Positions 28,580-37,505 of a stretch of DNA of 64,000 nucleotides are shown piece by piece; positions within the stretch are counted from its first letter, which is position 1, and every line of letters starts with the position of its first letter. Position numbers and translations under genes: made by a program. The stretch is from the NCBI GenBank assembly GCA_003116975.1, contig BGKB01000014.1, positions 514,601 through 578,600 on the forward strand, given 5' to 3'. Under the pieces are notes generated by a model. That model had not been told where the DNA came from, searched no databases, and saw only the letters and a program-made list of their open reading frames with translations. This DNA comes from Aurantiochytrium sp. KH105. Lineage: Eukaryota > Sar > Bigyra > Thraustochytrida > Thraustochytriidae.

Positions 28580-30502
28580 ATGGCGGACCTGCACCTGCCC
28601 ACCGTGCGGTACGTGGACGCGGAGGAGAGGCGGCGAGGAGAGGCGCGGACGTGGAGCGAGCGAGCGGGCGAGCGGGCGGTGGATGGAGATGGATGGATCG
28701 ACGGATGGATGGATGGATGGATGGATGGATGGATGATTTGAGAACGAATGGAGGCTTGCGACGCCGCGCGAGCAAGCGCGCAGGCGGCGCGAGCGCAGGC
28801 GAGGGCAAGCGAAAGGAGAACGGAGGCCAGCGCAGCGCAGCGCAGCGCTCCGCCGCGCAGTGCCGCGGCAGCGGATGGCGCCGGCCGTGCGCCGTGCGCC
28901 GTGCGCCGTGCGCCGCTCCGCTCCGCGCGTCTGCCTCTCCGCGCTGACTCGCGCGTAGTGTAGAGAGAGAGAGAGAGAGAGAGGGGAGAGACACAGAGGG
29001 GGAGTGAGAAAGGGGTTATGGTTGTTGGGGAAGGAGACGAAGGAGGACGGCGAGCAGGGCGACATACAGCGAGGCGCGGGGCGAAAAAACTGACGGAGTT
29101 GCGAAACACAGGACGCTGACGAGGGTCTCGGCCGTCTTCTCCCTGTTGGGAGACTTTATCATCATCTATGGGTGCATGCGGAAGGGACCGCGGCACTGGT
29201 CGACGTAAGTGAAATCGGTCGTGATCGAAGGAGGAAATAGTGGAGGAAAAAAGGAGCGGTCCCTTTCTCCCCCCCCCCCCTCTCTCCAAAAAAATCTCTT
29301 CTATCCATCAAATATTTGATGTGTTGCGCGACCCTCCAGACAACTGACACGAAAAGACGAATCCCACCTACAGCTACTTTCGCATCATTTTCTTCATGAC
29401 GCTGTCGGACCTTATCGCGTCCACCGGGTACATGATCTCCGACTATGCGATTCCGCCACCCGACGGGGAAGGATGGCAGAGCCTCTGCATCATGCAGGGC
29501 GCCTTCGAACAGGTCGGCCTCGGGGCCATCCTCTTGAACGCAGCCCTCTCACTCAACTACTTTCTCATTCTCAAGCTTGAATGGCCCGCAGACTACATTG
29601 AGGGCCTCGAGCCGTACGGGTTCGCCTTTGTCTTCATTTTCACCTTTATTTGCACCGTGGCGCCGATTCCATTGAACCTGTACCATAACGCCATCATCTG
29701 GTGCTGGATTGCGGACTTGCCAGCAGATTGCACGGGATCCTCCGCCGTAGAGTGCGCACAAGGCAACAATGCCTTCAATTACCAGCTCTATTTCTTTTAC
29801 GTGCCTCTCTGGTTTTGCATCATCTTCACATTTGTCATGATGTCTCTGGTCGTTTCGGTGGTGTACCGTCAAGATCGTGCTGTGCGCAAAATGGTCGAGT
29901 CGGAGCGGAAAAAGTTCGAGACCACCAAACGTATCATCATTCAGGCTGCTCTCTACGTCGGGGCCTTTGTCCTGACGTACATCTTTGTCACCATCCTGCG
30001 GGTCCAAGACTTTGTCACGGGGAGTCCTGGCGAATACACGACCTATCTCGCGGTCTTCTTTGTGCCTTTGCAAGGCCTTTTTAACCTGGCAGGCTTTATT
30101 TTTCCACGCACCGTCAACGCGCGGACGCGCCTCAAAAATGCACCACTACGTCTCAAAATTCTATACGTGTTCTTTGTTGTCGAAGCTTCGACCGTACAAA
30201 AGGAGATGAGGAAACGCGCCAACGACCGACCTCGTCAGCCAAGTCAGTCTCGCGCGCCGAATCTACCCGGCAAGCTCAGTCAAGCAAGTATTGGCGGCAC
30301 CGGTGATGATGACGACGACGACAGCGAATTGGGGTATGCTCGCCCCGACTCTTCGTCTTCCGCCCTCTCTCAGAACCGGGTGTACGAGTCCGAGGACATC
30401 AACTCGTCTTACAATGGCACTGAAACGTCTCCCCCTTCAAGCAAGGAGGACCCGGCCGAGCCGGAGTCTGAAGTCCACGAGATTGAACGCTCTCAACTTT
30501 AG
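28580..30502 (+). CDS. 7TM receptor of the cAMP-receptor-like GPCR family, copy 2, three exons
   Basis: Hand-built model with exons 28580-28608, 29112-29204 and 29374-30502, about 416 residues. Exon 1 is only 29 bases (MADLHLPTV plus a split Arg). Intron 1 (28609-29111) begins GTACGT and ends CACAG after a CTGAC branch. Intron 2 (29205-29373) begins GTAAGT and ends CTACAG, also after CTGAC. Splicing restores TM1 ([16 protein letters not shown]) and the start of TM2 ([15 protein letters not shown]), aligning with copy 1. Five more helices follow, then [26 protein letters not shown] and [15 protein letters not shown], as in copy 1. The C-terminal tail (about 130 residues) is Ser/Glu-rich. Presumed G-protein-coupled receptor of unknown ligand. 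The downstream gene region is the IS607 element on the opposite strand. Confidence 0.87.
28679..28735. repeat. (GGAT)n microsatellite in intron 1 of receptor 2
   Basis: About 13 GGAT units, partly interrupted. A (GA)n run of about 22 bases at 28961-28984 lies in the same intron. Confidence 0.9.
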
Positions 30503-30883
30503 ATACTTCCTCTTTGTTCTACCCTACGTCGTCGAGATTCTCTCGTCCACCCTGTGTTTTTTGTACGTAATTTCTCTCCGCTTTGTTGTTGCTCTTTCGG
30601 TTTCGTTCTCCTCTTGCTCTTTTCCTTTCTCTCGAGCACTCGTTCGTGCCAACTATCGCATACTGGACAGTAATTACTGTTCTCAGGAATAATTTGTGCA
30701 AGGGCCAGTCCCGACTTGCCAAAGAGACCACCCGCCCCCCTTATACCATTATCAAACAGACTTTTACAAAGTACATTTGGTGATCGCAGGCCGTAGACCA
30801 CGCTGTAGAACGCCGTTACTGTTAATTATCTCTTCAAATAATAGAAAATGTAAGCCGCAACTAGCACAAGTTTACCAGAAGAG
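30503..30883. other. Spacer holding the 3' end of receptor 2 and the left part of the IS607-type element
   Basis: No gene seen. It has a perfect 14-base palindrome (ACAGTAATTACTGT, 30667-30680). On the minus strand the stretch just after the Fanzor stop (about 30883-30690) is where the guide (omega) RNA scaffold of TnpB/Fanzor elements usually lies. I could not recognise its fold by eye. Confidence 0.45.
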
Positions 30884-32197
30884 TCACTTCGTGCACGAGA
30901 TGGATTTGATGTAGATATTTCGAGCACTGTTGATGTCTCTGCCAACGGAGAGACCACAACGATCACAATTATATCGTTTATTTCCACCAAGATTGCGTTT
31001 CACGTATCCGCATCTTGTGCAGGCTTTTGAAGTGTACTCTTCAGGAACGGCCAGCGTGTTTCTCACATGTCCGTGGTCTTGAATGAGTTTGTCGCGAAAG
31101 CGACAGTGAGAAAGCATTTGTATCTAGCGCTTCGCAGCTCGATGGGGTTTGGGTGATTTGAGGATGACACCTAATTTACCAACCCGGATTTCTTGAAAGT
31201 TGTCTAGAAGAAAGCGAATGATCTTGTTGTGTGTGTCTTTGACTTTGTTCTTCATTTTTGCCCAAAGCATTTGCTCTTTGCGCTTGTAGGTCTTCTTTCT
31301 ATGGATGCGACTTCCAGTCTTTTCATCCCCATCCCGGGAGCTTCTGATCTGGTCGATACGCTTTGCCAAGTCGAGCATACTGTAAGACTTGAAATTTCCA
31401 CGTTTCTCAGAACCAGTGGTACGTGGCAAGACGTTGAGTGTTGCACATAGTTTCGCATCGTTCGAATTCCTCGCCTGGCATCAGGTCTTTGGGAATGTCC
31501 ACTTCATTATTGTGGATCAATAGAGTGTTTGAAAGTCACGAGCACCTGGATCGAGTGTCGCGTCCTTAAGAGGTGCTGGTTTGAGCTTTTCTCGCTTTTT
31601 CTGATATGGATTGATCAGGTACCAACGATCAGGTTCTTCGTAAAGGATTTTGCAGTCCTTTTTAATCTCGGGGAGCTTTCGATTTCGCTTTCTCGAACCT
31701 TGACTTTTGTACCGCAATGGTCCAAATGGTTCAGCTTTGTCGTCAACATCCAACTTCCACCTATATTTTTTCATGAGGAAGATGAAGTTGTCGTCAAATG
31801 CATTATTCTTGGCGAACATACACTTTTGCACTGGAATAACACCAAAACCTCGCTTGTCGCGCCTTGACGGAAAGCGCATTTCGAACTTCTTCACGTTTCC
31901 AGCTTTTTTGTTCGAAAAGGTGGATTTGTAAGCAGCTGCTAGACGACGCAGTGTGTCACCACGCATTGTGTATGGGACAGTCTCAATCTCTTCATCGAGC
32001 TTTCGTTCCTTCTCGACTTCGCGATTCAACGCTTTACGAGTTGGTCCAAGAAAGTATTTTTTCATCTCCGCAAAATGAGTGCCTACATTTCCTTTCTTGA
32101 TATGCTCAAGAGCCAGGTTCCACAATGCACGTAGTGCGTGGTGAATTTTGGCAAAAATCTCTCTTTGACGAAGTGTTGGTCGTAGCTTAACTTTCAT
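30884..32197 (-). pseudogene. Fanzor2/TnpB-family RNA-guided nuclease (tnpB-like), interrupted
   Basis: The likely start is the ATG at 32197, giving MKVKLRPTLRQREIF, a typical TnpB beginning. The first motifs are ALRALWNLALEHI and YTMRGDTLRRLAAAYKS. RuvC-I LDPGARDFQT follows near 31530, and LDNFQEIRVGKLG marks the RuvC-II region. Next come SHCRFRDKL and VPEEYTSKACTRCGY, holding the alternative catalytic Glu of Fanzor-type proteins. The second zinc-finger half is YNCDRCG, and RuvC-III is GRDINSARN. All this lies in one frame over about 437 codons, broken only by three in-frame stops (TGA at 31517-31519 and 31481-31483, TAG at 31124-31126). Catalytic Asp-Glu-Asp and all four zinc cysteines survive. 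About 30 extra, poorly fitting codons sit after RuvC-I. No GT-AG intron removes the first stop while keeping the motif, so I call it a young pseudogene. Confidence 0.87.
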
Positions 32198-32813
32198 CGA
32201 TCTTACAAAGTCGCTTTCTTCCTCGTCGGCTGCTTCGTTGACCATGGAGACGACACCCGAAGACGGTGATGATTGAGACGAGGTCTTTGACGAGTTCACC
32301 TTGTGGTCCTCCATCGTCTTCTTGTCCATTTGGATGGACAACTCGAATTGAGGCTCCTTTGGAAGTGACAATCCACTCGAGCAAGTCGAATGCGAATTTA
32401 CAGAGACGGTCTCTATAGGTAACCACGACTTCTTCGAGTTCTCCACGCATTGCGAGTTCCAGAATGGAACGAAGACCGCGTCTTTGGAAGTTGATACCCG
32501 ACCCGATGTCTTGGATGACTTGGTGATTGGGGAAGTTTTCTTCGAACCAAGCGACTTGTCTGGAGAGTTCGTCTTTCTGCGCTTTGCTACTGCCTCTTGC
32601 ATAACATAGTCGACGTCGCTCAACTTCCGTTTGCCCAGGAGTGCCCGACCGAACTGGTGTCAAAGTCCTCGCTACATACTCGTCGGTGCCCGCCTTTTGT
32701 TCTGTAACTTCTGACTTTGTTGTCGTTAGCGTATAATTTCATATTGTATCTCTGTGTAGACCGAGCCGCACAGCGGCGACTCCAATGGAGACGTAGTGTT
32801 GTTAATCTGACAT
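32187..32813 (-). pseudogene. IS607-family TnpA serine recombinase, frame-disrupted
   Basis: Read from the ATG at 32813. A MerR-like helix-turn-helix is recognisable as YVSIGVAAVRLGLHRDTI, then (other frame) YANDNKVRSYRTKGGHRR, then (third frame) YVARTLTPVRSG. The small catalytic domain follows: VERRRLCYARGSSKAQKDEL with the nucleophile Ser of the YARxSS motif, INFQRRGLRSILELAM, VVTYRDRLCKFAFDLLEW, VHPNGQEDD and VFGCRLHGQRS. There are two frame shifts (near 32748 and near 32683) and one stop codon just after the ATG. The catalytic half (32663-32187) is an intact frame. The family normally cuts and joins at a GG core without target duplication. The stop at 32187-32189 overlaps the fanzor start region, implying the genes were once coupled. 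Confidence 0.87.
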
Positions 32814-33416
32814 CGAGCGACACCACCAACCCGAGTTTCGGTTTTGCTGGAAACGATTTGGTCTTGCTTTCGATTCAGGTCACTTCCACACCCGTTCGCA
32901 TCGTATAGTCCTGAGAAACAACGTACCGACAAAATAATACACATGGTTCTATTTGCTGTAACAGCGTTAAAGTTAGCCCTCGTAGGATCAGAGAAGAATG
33001 AGAGAGAGAGACAAGAGACAGAGAACGAAAAATACAAAGTTGATTCATGTGAGGCTCATACTACTACTACAGCGACCACGCTGCACAATAAGATGGCTGG
33101 CTGATTTACAGCGCCGCAGCGGCCGTGCCGCGCGTGCCGCGCAGTGTGTAAACGCGCCCGCCGTCCCCCCTCCCCCCCTCGTCGCCCTCGCCCGCGCACG
33201 CGACCGCACGCCAGGGCGGCAGACCCGCAAGGCGCAAGGCAGCAGGCCTCTTCGGGCTTGCTCCCCGCGCACGCCTCGCACCAGCGCCCAGCCCCGGCAC
33301 GCCCGGCTCCCCTCGGCCCCTCGGCCCGCGCCGCCGCGCGCGCCCCGCCCGCCGCAGCGCCCGCGCCGCGCGCCGCGCCCTCGCGCCCTCGCGCCGCCCG
33401 GCCCCGCGCCGCCGCC
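32814..33416. promoter_or_regulatory. Right flank of the transposon and promoter of the WD40-Roc-COR-TIR gene
   Basis: Composition changes abruptly near 33100 from AT-rich element-like DNA to CpG-dense DNA that runs to the start codon. A short GAGA/GACA run lies at 32998-33022. The CpG-dense 300 bp is the likely core promoter and leader. Confidence 0.5.
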
Positions 33417-36400
33417 ATGGGCCGCATCGGAGGCCACGTAGAGTGCGTCGCGCAGACCGCCGACCTCGTGCTCGCTGGCAGCGGCGAAGGCACGTCCGTG
33501 TACGCGTGGAGCAAGGAGGACGGCGCCCTCGTCTTCGAGATGAAGACGCCCGACGGCCGCGGGGCCTGGGCGATGGCCGTGCAGGGCAAGCTCATCGCCG
33601 TGGGAACTGCCGGCGGCGGGCTCTTTCTTATCGACCTGGCCACCGCCTCCGTCCTGCACGCCCTGGAGGGCCACACCGACGGTGTTCGGAGCGTCATCTT
33701 CGACGGCGACGAGATCATCTCCGGGTCTCAGGACAAGACAATCCGTGTCTGGGACAAGATGAGCGGCCGAGAGACCTTGAGGATCGACGCCGGGGCGTGG
33801 GTCTACAGCGTTGCCGCCCACGAGAACCTGCTCGTGGCCGGGTTGAAAGACAACACCGTGCGCGTCTTCGACCGGGCCAGCGGCGGCCCACGCCACGTCC
33901 TCACGGAGGCGACAGGCGAGGTCAACGCGGTCGCGATCGACGCGCAGCGCATGGTGAGCGGGTCCGACGACAAGAAGGTGAGGGTCTACGCCGTGCCTTC
34001 CTTCCAGCTCGTGTCCTCGAAGGACACACCTGGGTGTTGCGCTCTGTCGCGCTCGAGGGAGACCGCATCGTGAGCGGGTCCGGCGACGAGACGGTCAGAC
34101 TCTGGGACGCGCGCAGCGGAGACGCGCTGCACGTCTTGCGAGGACACTCGAACTTGGTGAAGTCGGTCTCTCTCTTGGGGTCGGAGATCGTGAGCGGATC
34201 TGGCAGCTTTATAAGTACGGACAACAGCGTGCGCATCTGGGACGCGGAGACGGGCGCCTCGACGCGCGTGCTGGACGGCACGGAGGCCGTGCGGCCCATC
34301 GAGGACGTGCTCGGCGGCCCCGCGCCTACTGCGGCGGCGAAGGAGGCGCTCCAGGCGGCGCTGGCGAACGGGGACCCCGCGGAGCTGGGCCGCTGCAAGC
34401 TCATGGTCGTCGGCCAGGGCGCCGCCGGCAAGACGTCCACGGTGCGCTCGCTGCTGGGCTTGGCGCCGGAGAAGAATCACATCTCGACGGAGGGCGTCGA
34501 GCTCACGCGCACCGATGCAGAGTCCTGGAAAAAGAGCAAGGACTTCGACAGCGGGTTTGAACGCCAGGCGTACCGCGTGGCGGCGCTGCGCATGGCCGTG
34601 CAGGAGCAAGCGGCGAGCAAGAAGCGGCAATCGCTGCCGAGGCGCATGTCTCGCGGCATTGTAGACGTCGTACGTCGACGTTCCTCTGCGGCGCGGCCCT
34701 TCGTCGCAGAGGAGCAAGTGGAGCTGGTGCCCGAGGCCGAGGTGGCGCGGCGATTCGACATTGCGGAGATCGAGCACATGGCCGGCCAGACGCAGTCGGG
34801 CGAGAAGATCAAGTTTACAATCTGGGACTATGCAGGTCAGGACGTCTTTTACGCGCTGCACCACATTTTCCTCACGCGCGAGGGCGGCGTCTTCATGCTC
34901 GTGTTCAACATGCAAGAGCTCATGGACAAGCGCGTTCAAGCCTCGGACTATCTCCGCTTCTGGCTCAATTCGATCCAACTTCACGCCCCCGATGCTCCTG
35001 TCATTCTGGTTGGCTCCCACTACGACAAATCCGCCAACAATGCTCGCGCTGTAGAAAAGATTCTTCGCGACGACTTTCAGGCTCAGCGCGGCGTCAAGTT
35101 GGTCGAGAATCGGGCCGAAAGACTTAGTTTCTTCCCAATCAACAACATGGCGTCTGCTGCCGACCGCGCCACAGATCTACGTTCCGTTGTCGAGAAAACA
35201 GCGTCGAGCCTTCCATCGGTCTCGCAAAAGATCTCGCTCCGCTGGCTCAAGGTGCTCGACGACCTCATGAAGCTCGATTGCGACCACGTTCCGTTTGCCA
35301 AAGTACAGGAGTTTGCGACCAAGTACCACGCAGGGGATCAGACAGACGAGCTGCTCAAGTTCTTTCACGAGCTAGGTATGCTTGTACACTTGCGTTCCAC
35401 GGACACTCTGCACGACAAGGTCGTCATGAATCCGCAATGGCTTCTGGACAAGCTTTCTCGCGTGATCGCCGACGAAATCCATGTGGAGGACATTTACTAT
35501 GACGAAAGGCTTGCTGAGCTTGACCTCGAGGAGGATTTTTGGCACTTGAGGCACCGCGGCATCGCCTCGCGTAGCCTGCTCGAGTTTCTATGGGACAACG
35601 AGGAAGTCGACTATCTTGCAGGATTTATGGGCGACACCATGCTTGCGTCAGATTGGGCCTTTCCCGAGGATTTCATCCGCGCGAAAGCTCGAGACGGCGA
35701 AGCACTGTACCTTGTGAGCAGTCTTCTTGGGGACGCGCACGACGCCGAGCTCATCGCAGATATCGAGAGCATGGCCCCAGGTCTGACGTGCGTGCTCGAC
35801 TTCTCCGACCTTTTCCTTCCCAACGGCGTCTTTGCGCGCCTCCTGTCCTTGTGCGCCAAGTACAGCAGTACGTGCGGGGCGCAGAGCAACCCGCCGCGAC
35901 TCAGTGGGCGCCACGCCCTTATCTGCTTTGGGCTTTCTGAGTTTGCTCTTGAGGTGCGTGGCAACCAGATTTGGCTACGGGCTGTGCCTGGCACCTACCG
36001 ACCGGCCAGTACGCTCAAGGTTTTGATCAGTATGTTTAAGGGGGCTCGCGATGCCGTCTTCCAACGTCTTCCGTGGAAGCTACACCTCCAGTCCCCCGTG
36101 GACGCGTCCATTTTGGTTTCCTACGACAAATACATGGCCGCTCTCGATGCCAAACTCGCCGTGGTCAAGGCAGTCGGCATGGGCAACGCCCGCGTGTCGG
36201 ACTTTGCAGCGTTCTTCAACGATGGTTTGCTTGACGACGACAAGCACGACACGGGTCCGGTCGAGTCCGTTCCAATGCTCGCGCTGCCTCCAGGCACGCG
36301 TTGGCACGTCTTCATCAGCCACAAGCAGTCCGAGGCTGGCGATGCCTGCAACCTCATTGCAGAAAAGCTCCTTAATCGCGGCCTCAATGTCTGGATTGAC

Positions 36401-36733
36401 CAGCGCACCAAGGGCAATTTGTCCACGACGGAGATGCGCGACGGCATCAGAGCTTCCAAGTGCTACCTTTTGTTTCTCACCAAGTCCGTCTTCAAGTCCG
36501 ACGCCGTTTGCATGGAGCTCGAGACGGCTTTAGAGGCGGAGAAACCCATCTTGCTTGTGCACGAGAGCAATCCAGATCTTCCGGCTTTCGCATCGTTTTC
36601 GACATATATTTCTTCTGCACCGGACGCTGCCAAGTTCCTCTTCGACAAACGGGAGTCCATGCCTTTTCAGCGTCGCCTATATCTGGCCGAGGGCTTTTAC
36701 AAGGAGCTCATTGCACGCATCAACGCAAGTTGA
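33417..36733 (+). CDS. WD40 - Roc - COR - TIR multidomain protein (one frame break)
   Basis: About 1,105 residues if the frame change near 34010 is bridged. The ATG at 33417 has a strong context (GCCGCCATGG). Seven WD40 blades (33430-34270) end in IRVWDKMSG, VRVFDRASG, VRLWDARSG or VRIWDAETG. The Roc GTPase has P-loop LMVVGQGAAGKTS (about 34399), G3 WDYAGQDVF (about 34822) and G4-like VGSHYDKS (about 35006). The COR region lies about 35210-36030. A C-terminal TIR domain (36295-36600) begins WHVFISHKQSEAGDACNLIA and continues AVCMELETALEAEKPILLV; the Glu at 36515-36517 fits the NADase position. Blades 1-5 lie in one frame and blade 6 onward in another, offset by one base at the blade 5/6 joint, consistent with a one-base deletion or a sequencing error. 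By family logic it is an NLR-like sensor: propeller sensing, GTPase switch, TIR output. Confidence 0.85.
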
Positions 36734-36995
36734 CGTGGCGTGGAGACCACGAGACACATATTGTTTTTAGGTTAGGTTTGATGAAATGTTCTATCTTTGC
36801 CTGACTCTCTCTTTCCATGCAACCAATTGCTGCATACAGCATGGTTCACTGACCGTCTGGCTCTTCAATTCTCGATAAATGCTCGTATCGAGGGCCTGCT
36901 GGGAGACATCGTTGGAATCCCCCCCCCCCCAAAAAAAAAAAAAAAAAGGAAAAGAAAAGAAAGAAACTGAGTCGAGCTTAGCAGCGTTGCTTCCT

Positions 36996-37028
<33 letters not shown>

Positions 37029-37505
37029 CTTCTTCTTCTTCTTGGCTTCTTTTCTCTCTCCTAAGCCTGGATTGGGATCAACAAGGCTACGGTCACATCA
37101 CATGGCATTGAATTTCCGAATAGGCCTAGACCGAGTGTCTCGCAGAACAATAAAGTGGTCTAACGGCTCGGAGCGTTTTTTGCGCGAGATCAATTGTCGG
37201 CACAGACTCGCTTCACAAGCTACGCCTGCGCCGAGAGCTCTGGCAGTGCGCTACCAGAGGCTCCGGGCGCGCGGCCGACGACGACGCAGGAGCGTCGCGG
37301 AAAGGCTGCTGACGCCCGGGCCGCAACAAGATCCCAAGACTGACCAAGAAAAATCACTTCGCATCGTGAGCGGACACCGTGCACGCGCACGCACTCACCC
37401 ACCCACCAACCCAACGACGAGGTCAAACAGAGACAGACAAAGTAGCCGCCAATTCACGCTCGCGTCTACAAACGAGTAGTACGATCAACGCAACGCTAAA
37501 AGCCA
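36734..37505. other. Spacer upstream of the giant HECT ligase gene
   Basis: About 0.77 kb containing a C-run next to an A-run (about 36919-36949) and a (TTC)n microsatellite (36999-37043). No gene seen. It holds the 3' end of the WD40-Roc-COR-TIR gene and the promoter of the HECT gene. Confidence 0.55.
36999..37043. repeat. (TTC)n microsatellite
   Basis: About 15 TTC units in the spacer upstream of the HECT gene. Confidence 0.95.

Larger units (their letters stand above)
30680..32917 (-). mobile_element. Decayed IS607-type DNA transposon with TnpA serine recombinase and Fanzor2/TnpB nuclease
   Basis: The element reads right to left, tnpA then fanzor, the usual IS607 order. The fanzor start overlaps the tnpA stop. 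Boundaries are approximate. I placed them at a 9-base inverted match (TTCTCAGGA at 30680-30688, TCCTGAGAA at 32909-32917), which may be coincidence because IS607 elements normally lack terminal inverted repeats. The element is AT-richer than the genes around it and lies between a host receptor gene and the WD40-Roc-COR-TIR gene. Both genes carry disruptions, so this copy is not autonomous as read. IS607 elements encoding Fanzor2 are known from some protists and from giant viruses of protists; horizontal origin is likely but not shown here. Confidence 0.85.

Noticed and set aside
27425-29289. Several 360-550-residue open frames with Phe-Leu-Ser or Lys-Glu-Arg periods
   Set aside because: They are translations of the AAAG and GACA microsatellites and overlap the real first exon and introns of receptor 2.
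31430-31520. An intron explaining the stops in the Fanzor gene
   Set aside because: No GT donor lies between the RuvC-I motif and the first stop, and donors further upstream would remove the catalytic Asp. The third stop (31124) is isolated.
32198-32623. N-terminal 142-residue extension of the Fanzor frame (starting MSDVDYVMQEA)
   Set aside because: This stretch lies inside the tnpA catalytic domain in another frame and is Ser/Lys-rich low complexity, so it is overlap coding rather than a Fanzor domain. The TnpB-like beginning MKVKLRPTL at 32197 is the better start.
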